A stretch of DNA of 64,000 bases, from NCBI RefSeq assembly GCF_000006565.2, contig NC_031479.1, positions 4,986,289-5,050,288 of the forward strand. Reading direction: 5' to 3'. The first letter of the stretch is position 1. Each line of letters begins with the position of its first letter. The notes below the pieces were generated by a model. It saw nothing but the letters and a program-made list of their open reading frames with translations, did no database searches and was not told the DNA's origin. The DNA is from Toxoplasma gondii ME49. Its lineage: Eukaryota > Apicomplexa > Conoidasida > Eucoccidiorida > Sarcocystidae. Below, one piece after another: positions 12,075 to 23,912 of this stretch. The position numbers and the translations under genes are program-made.

Positions 12075-14363
12075 CTGGGCAAAAGTTTCCGAAGGGCAGC
12101 GACCGATCTGACGTAGAACAGGCAAAGCTCCCACATAAGCACCTGTCCACGCGGACCTGAAGCCGCTCTACCTGCCAACACGTGAATCTTGCAACGCAGT
12201 TTCACTTGTTTCACGCCATTCGAGGTAGTTGCACGTGGGTTTCTGCCTTAAGAAACGTCCCCCCCTCCACGGCTTGGTTATTTGAAATATCTTCATGGTG
12301 TTGTCGTACATATGCTGCGCAAGCAGTTATCCACGCAAGCTGACTAATGCACCATGAAGTGAACCGCTCGGGTGGTGCTTGGTTCAGCCGCGGAATTCTC
12401 GGAAGTAAGAGGGTGAGAGAACAGTTATGGCAGAATTAGCGGTATCACGTATAGCACTGAGTCTACCGCTGAGTCCTATATGGTGTTTATTCTTCGTAAA
12501 AAGGCGATTCCATTCGCGGATCCCCTTGGCGAGGTTACTAGGTCAACGTGTTGCGTAAGCAGGATCCAAAGTCTGATTATCCCGCCGCGCTTCGACTCGG
12601 CAGATTATACCTTCTCGATGTGTCAACGAGCACAAGGTATTTCGGAACAGGTGTTTGCGCTCGACTGCGTGTTCTGAATATATCTGTTTCTCACTTCGTC
12701 ACTGACCCAACAGCTCTGCGGTTGCTCGTTTTGCCCACACCATGGTGCGTTACTGCCTTCGATTGTCTTCAAGAAAACAAGCGTATTATATTTAGAGTGA
12801 CAACAAGTATGACTACATGAACTCTCATGTTCTTCACGTCTAAGGCAGACAGACTCAATATAGAGATCGCAAAGCGGCTGCGGGGCGGGGAAGGGCGAAG
12901 CATAAACAACTTACACTTATGGGCCGTGTCGATTCGTGAAATTCTCTTGTTGTCTCGTCGCCGCGGGGACCAGTGTCCCTGGCGGATAGCCTCGGAGTGG
13001 CAGACATCGGTGTAAGACGAAGAAGAGCTACAAAGAATTTGGTTCTCCGCGACCCTCGTCTGTACGACCAAAAAGAGTAACTGCAACATCCCCGGGCATT
13101 TCTCGGAATGCGCTTCGCGGAGCGGCGAGAACGAATAGATGTTTTAAGGTGAAGATCGTTGCAAGCAATGATAGCCCGTTACCTACTTTTCCTCTAGACC
13201 GATGTTTCAAATTGCATGGTGAGCCCTGTTTTTCAGGGGGCAGAGTTTACGGTGATAGTTTCCCATGAACGGCGAACACACCCGCATCTTGGCTGCGGCC
13301 CCCACAGTCTAGGGCTGACGCTCCGTCGGTTGCATGATGCGCGTCGAGGCGTCTGCGCATAGAACTCTTGAACTGTGTCGCCTTGTGCGAGTGGCTCACG
13401 TTCATGCGGAATAATAACAGTCATTCATAGCTGTGACAGCAGAAGTGGATAACGTTTTGGCCTCTAGCTGGTAAGAAGGCACAAGCCAATGCAGAAGGCA
13501 GTGAACGGCTTTCGGCTTAGTCGAACGAATATCACCTGACACTACGCAGTTTGACTTCTTTCACAGACTCTTTCCGACCGACAGTAGAAGAAAATAATAG
13601 AACAAGCGTGATCTGGCAGCGAGACGAAGTTCCGCAGGGCTACCTGGAAAGGAAGCTCTCCGAAAGCAGAAACGGCATCACAGCATTCCGTTCCGAACCA
13701 AACTTTGAGAATACGAATTTCAATCTAATATCTGGATCAATTTCCTGCTTCACGTGATCTCTGTAGGTTACACAGAATGCATGAGAACATTGTGGTCTTA
13801 GAGAAATGTGCGTGCGAATCAACACGCAAAGGAATGCGGAAGAGGAGGTTGCAGAAAGGAGTCTTTTTAACTCCGGATCCGCCGCTACGTCTCTAACTAG
13901 ATGTTGAATCTAGCGAATGAACAAGAGTCGGAGGTATACAAAGATGCTGTAGTGATACCTGTAGTTATTTGGAGTTCCTCCTGCCAGACCCAGTGGCCGC
14001 CATGAGTGGCCAGCACACCGGTAACCTGGCTGACAGTCAGTGTAATGGATCAATTCAAAAATGCCCTTCCATGGCTTCGCTCCAAGCGACAAAAGTAGGC
14101 GTACAGAAAGATAGGCACCTCCAGTGTCACACTCATGCCCACTTCGTAAGAGAGAACGGATGCAGGCTTACCTTGGTGCTCCCTTCATTTCGGGACGGAA
14201 CGGAGGAAATACAAGGGTTAAAGAAAAGGACCTCCCAGGTTCACCTACCATATGCACGTGACCTGACTTCCGTTCAGTCTGCACAAAGATTGGGCTCTCT
14301 CCCTAGATGCTTCCCAGCAATCGCTACGTTTCATGTTTTTCGCCGACAGGCACAGAATCTAAT
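12075..14363. other. Unresolved flank: missing 5' part of the coiled-coil gene and 3' flank of the SRS-like gene
   Basis: The exon at 12074 begins in phase 0 after a TTTTGCCCAG acceptor, so at least one more coding exon must lie upstream on the minus strand, probably in this stretch. I saw no ATG-initiated frame ending in a good phase-0 donor. The stretch is less GC-rich than the coding parts and broken by stops on both strands. Its upper end should contain the 3' UTR of the SRS-like gene. Confidence 0.4.
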
Positions 14364-15473
14364 TCACGAAAAGGGGGAGAAAGAAACTGCGCTAGCAAAG
14401 AGACAGTACAAACCAAATAACGGTAGGCTGTCAGTGATCACAGTTATTGAGCAAGACGAAGTTTCGAAAACGACAGTCTCTATTGCCTTTTCTCCTCGGA
14501 GACACGCGAGTGAAAATGTGGGGCATGATGGCGCCTCAGGAAAGATAATCGTCACTCCACTGTCCAGGCCATAGCCGATAACCTCAGTCCGACTGTAGGC
14601 AGCGTGTATGGGTAGCGAATCGTCGCAGACGGATGAGGTCCCGGCACAGACTGTAGGCGTAGTTATCTGCTTGGGAGAGCGGGTTCTGCGCCGGCGCGGG
14701 TCGCCGGTGTCGTCGGTTCGTGGCTGCTGAACAGGGGAAACGCTAGCAGTGTGGCATTTGATATATACAGAATCGTTCGCCATGAGGTCGACCGAGTGTG
14801 TTTTTGTCACTTCCGCATAGAGATCAAGGATCAGTGATGGTTCACGAGCATGGAACGTCGCCTGAGAAGAAGGTTCCCGTGTGTCTGTATGGCGGCAAAG
14901 GACGTTGAAGATCACCTGAGGGAGTGGTCTGTCCGGTAACCGGAGTTCTATCTTTTGTCCATCACTATTCAAATATCCTTTCGAATCTGGAACGAAAACC
15001 GAAGCCGTCTCTTGCTGGTCAACGTCGCACATGACATCGTCGGAGCAGAAAACCTGGACATCGGTTGCCGAACCTCCTCTGGAAATGATCATTGCTTGCG
15101 GCGGGCAGGTTACCTCAACAGTCATCGACGGGTACACTTGAATCCGAAATGGTGATGCAAAGAGCGCTTGACCTTCGGGCGACAGAGGCAGAGCATGTAT
15201 CGACAGCATTTCGTGGACAGCCGTCGTGTCATGAATGAGCCATGACAACGTAATTAGCGCCAAAGAAAGGTAGGCCCGCGTGAACAAGCACTGGTGGATG
15301 ATGCCAGCGAGGCTGACGCCAGGGTCTGCAGAGAGAAACGGCACGACACCTCCATTCGTGAATGGACAAAAATAACGTATTCGTCGCAAAGGCATCTGTT
15401 GCACCAATTTGTGACCATTCAAAGGGAACTTTTTCTTCACATGGGCCACGGGTTCTCTTTCACCGCTATCCAT
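14364..15473 (-). CDS. SRS (SAG1-related) -like surface antigen, single exon
   Basis: A 369-residue intronless frame begins at a genuine ATG. A hydrophobic segment at residues 68-80 could act as an internal signal peptide or anchor; starting at Met27 would place it nearer the N-terminus. The rest fits two SRS-type beta-sandwich domains. The first (about 115-200) has four cysteines at 123, 143, 149 and 193, with the strand IELRLPDRPLPQVIFNVLC, which resembles the typical LTLTIPxLP...YFxC strand. The second (about 230-345) has six cysteines at 240, 276, 283, 317, 324 and 341, and ends CSITVIT as SRS domains do. A hydrophobic C-terminus (349-363) fits a GPI-attachment signal. SRS proteins coat coccidian parasites and bind host cells or modulate immunity. 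A basic insert RRRRTR (260-265) is unusual. Family assignment rests on motif pattern alone; another 6-Cys protein is possible. Confidence 0.6.
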   Translation of the reverse strand: MDSGEREPVAHVKKKFPLNGHKLVQQMPLRRIRYFCPFTNGGVVPFLSADPGVSLAGIIHQCLFTRAYLSLALITLSWLIHDTTAVHEMLSIHALPLSPEGQALFASPFRIQVYPSMTVEVTCPPQAMIISRGGSATDVQVFCSDDVMCDVDQQETASVFVPDSKGYLNSDGQKIELRLPDRPLPQVIFNVLCRHTDTREPSSQATFHAREPSLILDLYAEVTKTHSVDLMANDSVYIKCHTASVSPVQQPRTDDTGDPRRRRTRSPKQITTPTVCAGTSSVCDDSLPIHAAYSRTEVIGYGLDSGVTIIFPEAPSCPTFSLACLRGEKAIETVVFETSSCSITVITDSLPLFGLYCLFASAVSFSPFS

Positions 15474-17319
15474 TCTACCACCCTACAAAAAAACTAGAAT
15501 ACCATCTTCAGTGCTCGCCAGCCAGAAGAGGTTCAACAGCATCTAGAGCCAAATTATGAATCAGACGTCTTAAACTTTCCCCAGAAAACAAATGTGGCTG
15601 CGGTATCCAGAGGCGTCGCCAGACAACACGAAGACAAGAAAATGCAGGTGCAATACTTCTGGACATGGCTAAATGGTGTCAGAAAAACTGGCAATTCGAG
15701 CCAAAAAGACATCATCAGAGCCGCAGTTTCTCTCAGGCGCAAAGAAAGCCGAATGTATAGCACGTTGATTCCACACTCAGGAGTGAATGTCCGTGACATA
15801 TCAGAAGGCGGGCACGAAACAAGACACGGTGCGCACTTGGGTCACCGTCCTGCACAGGGATTCCGGAAGACTATCGAAACGGGGGTCTACGAATAGAGAC
15901 TGTTTTTCACATTTCTTCCAGCACTAGAATATTTCAGAACCGGGAAGTGGCTTAGGCCACGCAGTCGTTTCCTCACTTGCTTCAAACTGCTCCCACACAT
16001 CGAAGCTAGCCGCCTAACAGCTAGACTCAATCGACTTTGTCACCATTCAGCGTAGTGCAAAGTTCTCGTCCAGTCAGAGAGGAAGATTTCTATTGCATTA
16101 CCACCGTGACCTTGGAAGCAAGCGGATAACAGCAAGAAGCCATGCCGAGTTTCCATGTTTTCCACCAGATTGACCTGACCGTTGTATGCGACCAGTTGCG
16201 CACGGCCGTAGTGGCTGTTGTCACCTGTTGCGTTTGTAAGACACCCTTTTGAAGAGGCACTATCAACTTTTCCAGAGACTTTGAGAAACTTATATGAGGG
16301 TCCAGTGGACAAACACTGCTTCGAGTTTTGTGCTAAGCAGCGATTAGTGTCTACTTCTTCCTCCGTAGGTTTATTCGTGCACTATCGTAGAACCGTTCGA
16401 AAACGACCATATTTCTGGAGTTCTACAGTTCTATTTTACAAATTACAGAAATCCATTCCAGGACAGGCTCCAAGCAGAACATCTACGAACTCGTATCGAC
16501 CTAGCAGAAAATATGGGATCCACCGGAGGCAACAGAACATAGGTCGGGACGTGAACTCTATTGCTTTTGAACATTAGACAGGGGCTCGAGCCAATTTCCT
16601 CTCTCTACCCATTCTACGCCTGCCACGAAACAGCTGCTGAGGTGCCGGGGCCTTCCTTGTGGAAAGTGCTCTATGGCATCCAGTTCCTCTTCCCTATCAA
16701 GCAGCACTTTGACTTCTTTGTTCCTGCTTTCACCAGTGTGGAACTGCGGCCTTTTTCTCACGTGAACACTGCGATCGTTTACTATATTCGATAGGTTGGC
16801 TTTCACTGCTAAGTTGAGCTTCGCCCCATCCTCGCGAACAGCCACACAAGAACCAAAATTGATGTCAACAAGAAAAAAGAAAACCTTTGTATTTGAACCT
16901 AAACAACTTAACGCTTCTCAGCTAGCTTCTGCAGAAAGTTCAAACGATCGAGTGCCACGGTCGCTTGCATGAATTCCATCTTCCGTGGAAAAGAACGGAA
17001 GTGATGAAGACAAACCCGTCGAACCTGCCATTATCTCTCCATCTGGATTTCTTGTACTTTGTCTCTTTCCCACCCTCCATCAGCTTGATTCTCCATAACT
17101 TTGTTCTCACTGGAGAGGGGACTGTGTAAGAATTTTCCTTCTTATTGACGTACTGCCAAAGTAAAAAGCCTACATTTGTCTCTGTTGGTTCTTGGAGCCT
17201 GTGAGATACGCGGAGACCCTGCAAGGCAGACCAATACAGCTACCCCATACCAGCAACCTCGTGCTTCGACGCAAGCGAATGCATACAAATTTACTAGAGC
17301 TCCCTAAAAACATTCTTCT
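15474..17319. other. Intergenic: SRS-like gene 5' flank and tRNA nucleotidyltransferase 3' flank
   Basis: Short frames exist on both strands, for example 16040-16312 and 16558-16845 on the minus strand, but they lack ATG starts, splice partners or recognisable motifs. Functionally this should contain the promoter of the minus-strand SRS-like gene just above 15,473 and the 3' UTR of the CCA-enzyme gene just below 17,320. I see no RNA gene or mobile element. Confidence 0.45.
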
Positions 17320-20300
17320 TCATACATAGGTGCTGTATTTCGTCCTGAGGTATTCCTCGCACGCCGCCGCTGTGCCGGCCGGGTGCGCGAGCTGCCACTT
17401 GATCTGAAAAGAGCAGAAATAAAAACACACATTAGATCCTCGGCGTCAAGCCCAGATGCCGATGACGTTATCGTGGTCACTTGAAACCCTCGCTCCCTTC
17501 AATGAAAAAACACGTTCAAGCTGCCCGTAAATTCCCAACTATGCATATATAGATGCGCGGATGTCCAGAATGGAGCAACTGTTACTTGCTTCCTTGCGGT
17601 TTCGCCCCTCGTTTGCCTCAGTGGCGGTCACGGATCGAGGAAAGCACTTAATGGTACGCACGGAAGAGCATATGTTTCATGTATGCATATTTCTCTGGAA
17701 AGTAAAACGGGGAACTAATCAGAAGAGATACGGTTTTGCACATACACAGCTAATACCGTGGCTACACATGAACATGTGTGCATGTGCGAACTATTTTACT
17801 TGATGAAAGCCAGTCCCTCTTGTTTCACTGGTACAATACATCGGCGACCATCGAGGCACCCACGCGTCAGCTGCACTCATCCCCCGCATAAATGCGAAAG
17901 GAAACTTCAAACTTGTCTTTGCAGATTTTCTCGAGCTTTACAAAGATCCGCGGCTCACCTGCTCATCAAGAATCTCTTTGAATAAAGGCCCTTTTGGCAA
18001 GTTTTTGAGAAGTGTCTTCACCTACGGCACAACAGAAAAGGAACGGAACGGGTCGTTACAAGGCGGATGAAGGAACAGCGACCTCACAGACGAGACCCAG
18101 GAAACAAACGGAAAGACCCCTGGTGGCGGGAAAAAGCGAACACCGTTTAGCAAACGCGCCCTTAAACAGTGGAGCCAGGATAACAAAATGGGACTCGGCT
18201 TTGGTAAACAAAGCCCCTCAAGATCTAAACCAGTTCTCCCGCTTTTGGGGCATACTCCCCAGAAACGGCATTGGAGTTATACAGAAAGCGACCTGTGTCG
18301 GTATCTGCTTCTCACTTACCCGGTGGCCATCGCAGAGCGGCGGCTGAAGATGAGCGTCCGCGAGGCCGAAGGCGTCGATCTGTTTCCTCAAATCTGCAAA
18401 CGGTTTGAGAACATCACTATCGACGGGGAGCTTCGCCCTGTGAAGTGCCTCGACGACTTCTCTTTCTTCGTCTTCCGTTTGCTCGTAGCCGTTGGCGCTA
18501 GACGAGACAGAAGGCGTTGCCGCAGTTTTGCGTGTCTGGTCGATCGCTGCAGCAAGGAGAAGAGCTTGAGGCCAGATGTCGCCGCCAGCTTCTCTGAGAA
18601 GAAGCCCGAGGCGCACCCTCTCTGCTTTCTTCCTCTCTTCGTGCGAGTCTTCTCCCAGGTCCGGAAGCATGCTGAGGCTCCAGTCTGTCTCTTTGGCCTT
18701 GTCGAGAAACCGGAGGAACGCATGCGCACCTTTGTTCAAATCGAGGGCGCGAGTGCCGTCTTTCTTCGCAAGCTTCACACCCGTCACGACCATGTGGAAG
18801 AGCAGGTTTTCCGGTTTCTTCTTCTCGTTCAAGCATTCGCGGGTCGCGAGAGGAAAGAGAAACGCAGCGAGGCTCAACGCGCGAACGGCGTCTTGCCAGT
18901 CGGAGGCGCGCGCCGCCTCCTTCGTGCCTCCGTCGCCCTCTGCCTTCGCCTCGCCGTTGCTCTGAGGTTTCTCGGGCTTCGCTTCAGTTTCTCGTCCCGG
19001 CATGTGAAGCAAGTCGCGAGTGATCTCCGACACCTCTGGAAAACGCGGAGACGCAGCTCCAACGGAGAGAAGCGAATTGAGCGTGTGCATGCATCGCAGG
19101 CCGTCTTTCCACCATCCTTGAAGCGCAGTGTCTTGGTCCGAGAGAATCACATCTTTACCCAGTTGTTTCCCGTTCTGCTTCGTCTTCTTGTTCCCGGGTC
19201 TCTCCCCGCCGTTCGCCTTGCCAGCAGTCTCTCCCTTTCCACCTAAACTCTCCACAGAACACTCGTCACCATCATTGGCGGTCAAAACCTGATCAGGCAA
19301 CGAGAAGATGCTGTCGACCACCCGCAGTTCCGCGAGGAGAAGGAATCCTTGCGTTGCAGCGTCTGTGACATTCGCGATTTTCTGTACTTCTCTGAGTTTC
19401 TTTTCTCTCACCGCCCTCGCCTCTAAATCCTCAGGTCCTCGCTCCTGTCTATCTCCTTCGTCTTCTTCACACCCTTGTTCGTGCGTTTTTCCATCTCCCT
19501 CTGGTTCTTCTTCTCGAATTGTCCCTTCTCTTCTTCGTTTCTTTGACGAAGGGCTGTTACCCGTCTCGCTACCGGGGTCTCCGCTCGTTCCCTGGGTGCG
19601 CTCGAGGCCTTCTTTGGCGCCATCCTCAGTGCCGTTGGAAAGCATTTTTTTCAATTCGATCCCCAGGCGTTCCCGCGAAACCTTCTTCTTCAAGCCCTCT
19701 CGTACGGCCTTTGTTTGCGCTCCCGTGACGACTTCTTCGTGGAGCTGAAGGCGCAGAAGCGCAGCGAGTCGGACGCCTCTTAGGACGCGAAGGGGATCGT
19801 CCAGCAGCGTCTCCCTCGCGTTTTCCAGTGGTGTTCTCAGCACGCGGCGCCGAAGATCTTCCAGACCGGTCTTGGTGAAATTTTCCACCTTCTTCGTGTG
19901 CAAATTGTAGAATAACGCGTTCAGCGTGAAGTCTCGGCGGTGGGCGTCTTCCGCGGGCGTCCCGAAGCCGATGTTTTCCGGAATGCGAGAATGCTCCGAG
20001 TACGTCTCCGTCCGCAAATGCACAAAGTCGACCTGGTGGTGAGCCAGGCGGCATGTCGCCGTCTCCAAGTGCTTCGACTGATCCGGATTCGAGGCCACAA
20101 CTCCAATTGCATGCGTAGGCAGACCCTGGGCGCGCAACCACCTGGAGCATCAGGAGAAAAAAAGGAACCTAAGGGCGATGAGGGAACAAGCGTCGCTCGT
20201 AACGTGTGCCCGGGGTTTGGTCGAGGAAAAAGAGCTCGCGAAAACTCACGAGGGATGAATGAGACAAGGCAAGGGAAGGAAGAAAAAGGGCAACAGTTAG

Positions 20301-22805
20301 AGCGGAGAAAGGCAAACGAGAAGGACACCCAGACGCGACGGGAAGAAACGTCTCACTTCCGAGTCTTGTTGGTGAACGCGTCTGATCTGATCTCACGTCT
20401 CCAACGTCCGCAGGTCGCTAAAGAGATACAAGGAACTTGCCCAAAGTTACTAGGCATCTGCACACGACAGAAGGGCACCACGATTTCAGATCGCTAAGAA
20501 AGAACCTTCAGAAAGATCGGCAGACGGAGACCAAGAGGAATGTAGGTAGAGAGAAAGGGGAGAAAAAGAAATGTGTTTGTGAGACGCGACAGAGGGAAGG
20601 GCGAAAGACAAGGAACGGCAAGAAGAAAAGTAGCGAACGCAGCGTTGTGTCGCGAGAAGGATAGCTGGAGAAGTGCCATCTCAGCAGTGGAGATAGGCGA
20701 GACTAGGAGTCCCAGAACCTAGGGTCTTCTTTCTCGCTCGCTGGCTTTCGGATGCTTCTTCACTTTTAATGGCTTTACTTGTTGAGATTTGTCGCGAACT
20801 CGACGCCCGTGCACTTGTCGATGGCAATGTCGATGTCGTCACTCCGACGGTTCATCAGCTTGTCTCTCACCCAGCCTCCCGCGGCCCTCAGAACTGAGAC
20901 AGAAGGGAGACATACGGTTGTACGAAGGAAATGCGAGGCTGCGCAACAGGCAATGATGGAGAGACACACGAACGGCAGGCGAAGAGGCATGCGCAGTTTG
21001 GAAGCGAGAGGCGCACAGACAGAGAGAAGGGGGAACAGAGAGACGCGAAGAAGGGGAGAAAATGAGCGAAGCAGGGAGAGAAAAACAGAGAAGGAAACAG
21101 AGGAGAGGAGCGAGGAAGAAACCGACTGGGTAACGAGACGAAACAGCAAGTGCAACAGGAACGAACTTCAGACAGAGAGGACGAGCGTGTCTGGCCCCAC
21201 AGAAGCATCCAGACCCCGAAAGAAACGAGTGGAAATCTGGTGCATGCACATAACAGCGAGGACAGCAAAGGAGAGGAAGCAGACGTGACGTGGAGGCAGA
21301 CAGACGAAAAACGAGAGGAAGAGAAACCCCACGACGAAGAGACAGAAAGACGCGCCGGATGGACGAACCCTGTATTGCATGCCGATCGAACATGGCATCG
21401 CATGGCCAATCCGCCTGGATTGACACAGACCTACGCCCAGATGCGATCTACATAGTTCACCCTGTATCGCTTGACTCAGATGCTTCCACTCAGTCCACTG
21501 CTCCGTCCGAACCGAGGAAAAGTCGCGATCCCCTTCGTGCTTACCAACGTTGAGCTTCAGATCTTCAACGCATCGAACGAGCATGTCAAACAGACGCTCT
21601 TCTTCTTCCTCCAAGACAAGAGACTGGGCCTCGTCGAGTGTCTCTGGGCTTTCTCCGTCGACCTCCATCTTCCTTTGTCTCTTTTCTCTCTGTGGGGAAG
21701 TCGAGCTCGCGGCTCCTTGCCGGCCGGCTTCTTCTCTCTCCTCGGACGCTCGACCCGCGCGCCTCCCTCTCCGCTGTTCGAGAGAAACAGACGCCTCGAA
21801 GGTTGAGAGTGATCTTCTGGCTGCAGCAGCGAGACTCGAGCAGAGTGGCAGAGACGGAGCAACGGACAGCGGCGGAGCGGGGACAGAGGACGAGGAAAAG
21901 CGAGGGAGAGAAGCGGCAAGCAGCGAAGCAGACACAGAAGAAAGCGACAGAAAGGATGAGAGGGAAGGAGACCCGCAGAACAGATGAGGCGGCAAGGAGC
22001 ACGATGGTTTCCGCCGGACTGAGAGAAGAAGAGAGGGCGGGGGAAGAGCTGGAGAAGAGCCGAGAAAGCGGCAGGACGAACAAGAAGAAAGACACGATGG
22101 AAGGGAGAAAGAAGAAGGGAACGAAAAGGGAGGACTTGAGGAAAAAGGAACTGCGGCAGTCCACCAAAAGGGTGAAGAGACAGAGGGAGGAGCGGCTGGA
22201 CTTCGAAAGGGTACACGCCAGCCTCTCGAACCTGCGGAGAACAAGGGACAGCGTTGAAACGGAGAAGGAAGTCGAGAAGAGGTCTGCAGAGCAAAGCACA
22301 GAGAACCCCGTTCACGCGAGAGGAGAGGAGACACTTTCAACGAACCACAAGGGATGAAAGCAGCCGTCCAAGACGGAGCGGACGAGGCTAGGTTGTGAGG
22401 AGACGGCCCCACAGAGCCGCAGAGAAGGAAGGAAGAAGAAGACAAGAGGAAGACGACAGAAGAGAGGAAAGCAGACCCAGAAGAAGGCGACAGAAACGCA
22501 CAGGCTGTCTCTCTCCTTGCTCTCCTCGAATAGGACAGAGAGCGATGCATCGAGGAGGCTGCACAGCGAAAGGCTCTCTCAGAACTCCTCGCCTTCGCCT
22601 TTATCTCTTCTCCGCTCATCAGTCTTCTTCTCTCTGGTTCTCCTTTGCTAGTCTCTCTTCCTTCTTCTTCTCTCTTTTCCTCTCTGTTTTTTTTTTCGTC
22701 CTCCTTCTTCTCGAGGCCTCGGTGAGAAGGGAGCAAGCGAGGAACGAGACAGCTGGAGAAAACGTTTCTGGGAGATGTTGAAGACGGAGAAGAGACAGTG
22801 AACAT
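17320..22805 (-). CDS. CCA-adding tRNA nucleotidyltransferase / poly(A) polymerase family protein
   Basis: The exons are 22805-21545, 20893-20779, 20141-18320, 18021-17959 and 17403-17320. All phases agree and give 1,114 residues. This enzyme adds or repairs the 3' CCA of tRNAs using CTP and ATP. The class II signature is clear: GGWVRD at residues 426-431, the metal-binding DDIDIA at 439-444, then THAIGV, SKHLETATC, a VDFVHLRTETYSEHSR block, RRDFTLNALFYN and DDPLRVLRGVR. Exon junctions fall inside these motifs and restore them exactly. The C-terminal body is stretched by Glu/Lys/Arg-rich inserts. Residues 1-379 are a low-complexity extension with a hydrophobic stretch at about 112-130, and the family core begins near Met380 (21668). 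Yeast makes nuclear/cytosolic and mitochondrial forms of this enzyme from alternative starts, so the extension may target an organelle (inference). The first Met was chosen because it opens the exon; Met63, Met86 and Met380 are alternatives. Confidence 0.92.
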
Positions 22806-23912
22806 GCGTGGAGTGTGTGTTTCTGATTGGTTCCAAGGTCAGGATGATTTCTGGAAATCCGCGATTTCCTTGTCTCCCGGTCGGTGTCAGGCATCAGCGT
22901 GACCGGGGCGCGCCCGCGACTCAGGCCCAGCTGTTCTTCCTGTCAAGTTGTATTTTCGCTCGACTGCCGTTTCGTCTTCTCAAATGAACTTCAGAAATCC
23001 AAGCAAAAAGTCGCTGCAGGGAAAACCGAGAAAAGCCGAACCGAGTGTGCATGCATCGACAGCGCAAAGAACGCCCCAACTGGCGTCGACGAGGCATCGC
23101 GTTTCAGCCTCCCTCTCTCTCTGATGGTCTTCTTCTACTTGCTAGTTTTTCTCCGTTTTTCTTCGATCTTGTAGACGGCGCGGTGGACACACACTTCGAG
23201 GCGAATGTGTGACTCAGATGTCCTCCCTTTCTTGCAGTCCCCGTGTGGACCCCCCAGAGGCGGTCTTGTCTGCGCAGCGCGACTTCTGGCTGGCTGCCGG
23301 TCCATCACTGTACAGCTCGAATCCTTTCTCTTTTTGACTCGAACTCCACTTCCTCGTTCTCACTCTCACTTTAGAGGGGTTGGCCTGCCTGGATTCTCCT
23401 GTTTTGTCTCTTTTCGGAGTGTGTCGGTCCTCGCCACGAAATCGAATGCGCTTGACTAAATATCAGCTCGTTACGGTCTGTGCGTTGTTTCCTCATCTTC
23501 TGCCTTCTTCGTCTTCCTCTATACTCGTCTTCCTCCATACTCGTCTTCTTTTTCTCTTCTGTCCTTCCTTCCGTATCTTCTTCTCTCCCGAGCCTTTCCT
23601 CTCCACGCTTTCCACTTTCTTCGTCTGCTCTCCGCATCTCTTCTCTTCGTCGTTCTTTGTCTCCTCTTCTCATCTTCTTGTTTCCTCGCCTTCGTCTTTC
23701 CTTATCCACTTTCCTTACCTCTGTTTACCTTCTTCGTTCGCCTTCTTCCTCTATCTCTGTCTTTTCTGGAGTTGCTGCTGCTACCAGTGAAATCCTTGCG
23801 TGAGTGATCTGAATCAAAGGCTTTGTGCACTGTGTCGCGTGCTCTTCTTTCCCTCTCTTCTCCGTTGAAAAAAATCGTGTGTTTACCACATTCTTCACTG
23901 TCTCCTCCCGCA
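22806..23912. promoter_or_regulatory. Divergent promoter region between the CCA enzyme and the membrane-protein gene
   Basis: About 1.1 kb separates two head-to-head genes. It contains long pyrimidine-rich tracts on the plus strand (about 23,330-23,780) that fit 5' untranslated sequence, and a TGCATGCA palindrome at 23048-23055. No coding exon with family similarity was seen. The transcription start sites cannot be located by eye. Confidence 0.5.
23048..23055. promoter_or_regulatory. TGCATGCA palindrome in divergent promoter
   Basis: TGCATGC is a known enriched promoter word in Toxoplasma and other apicomplexans and a target of ApiAP2 factors. This copy is centrally placed between two divergent starts. 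The word also occurs in coding DNA in this window (for example near 19,087), so position is the main argument. Confidence 0.35.

Noticed and set aside
23823..23912. N-terminal extension of the membrane protein to 23823
   Set aside because: The codon at 23823 is TTG. The first ATG in frame is at 23913.
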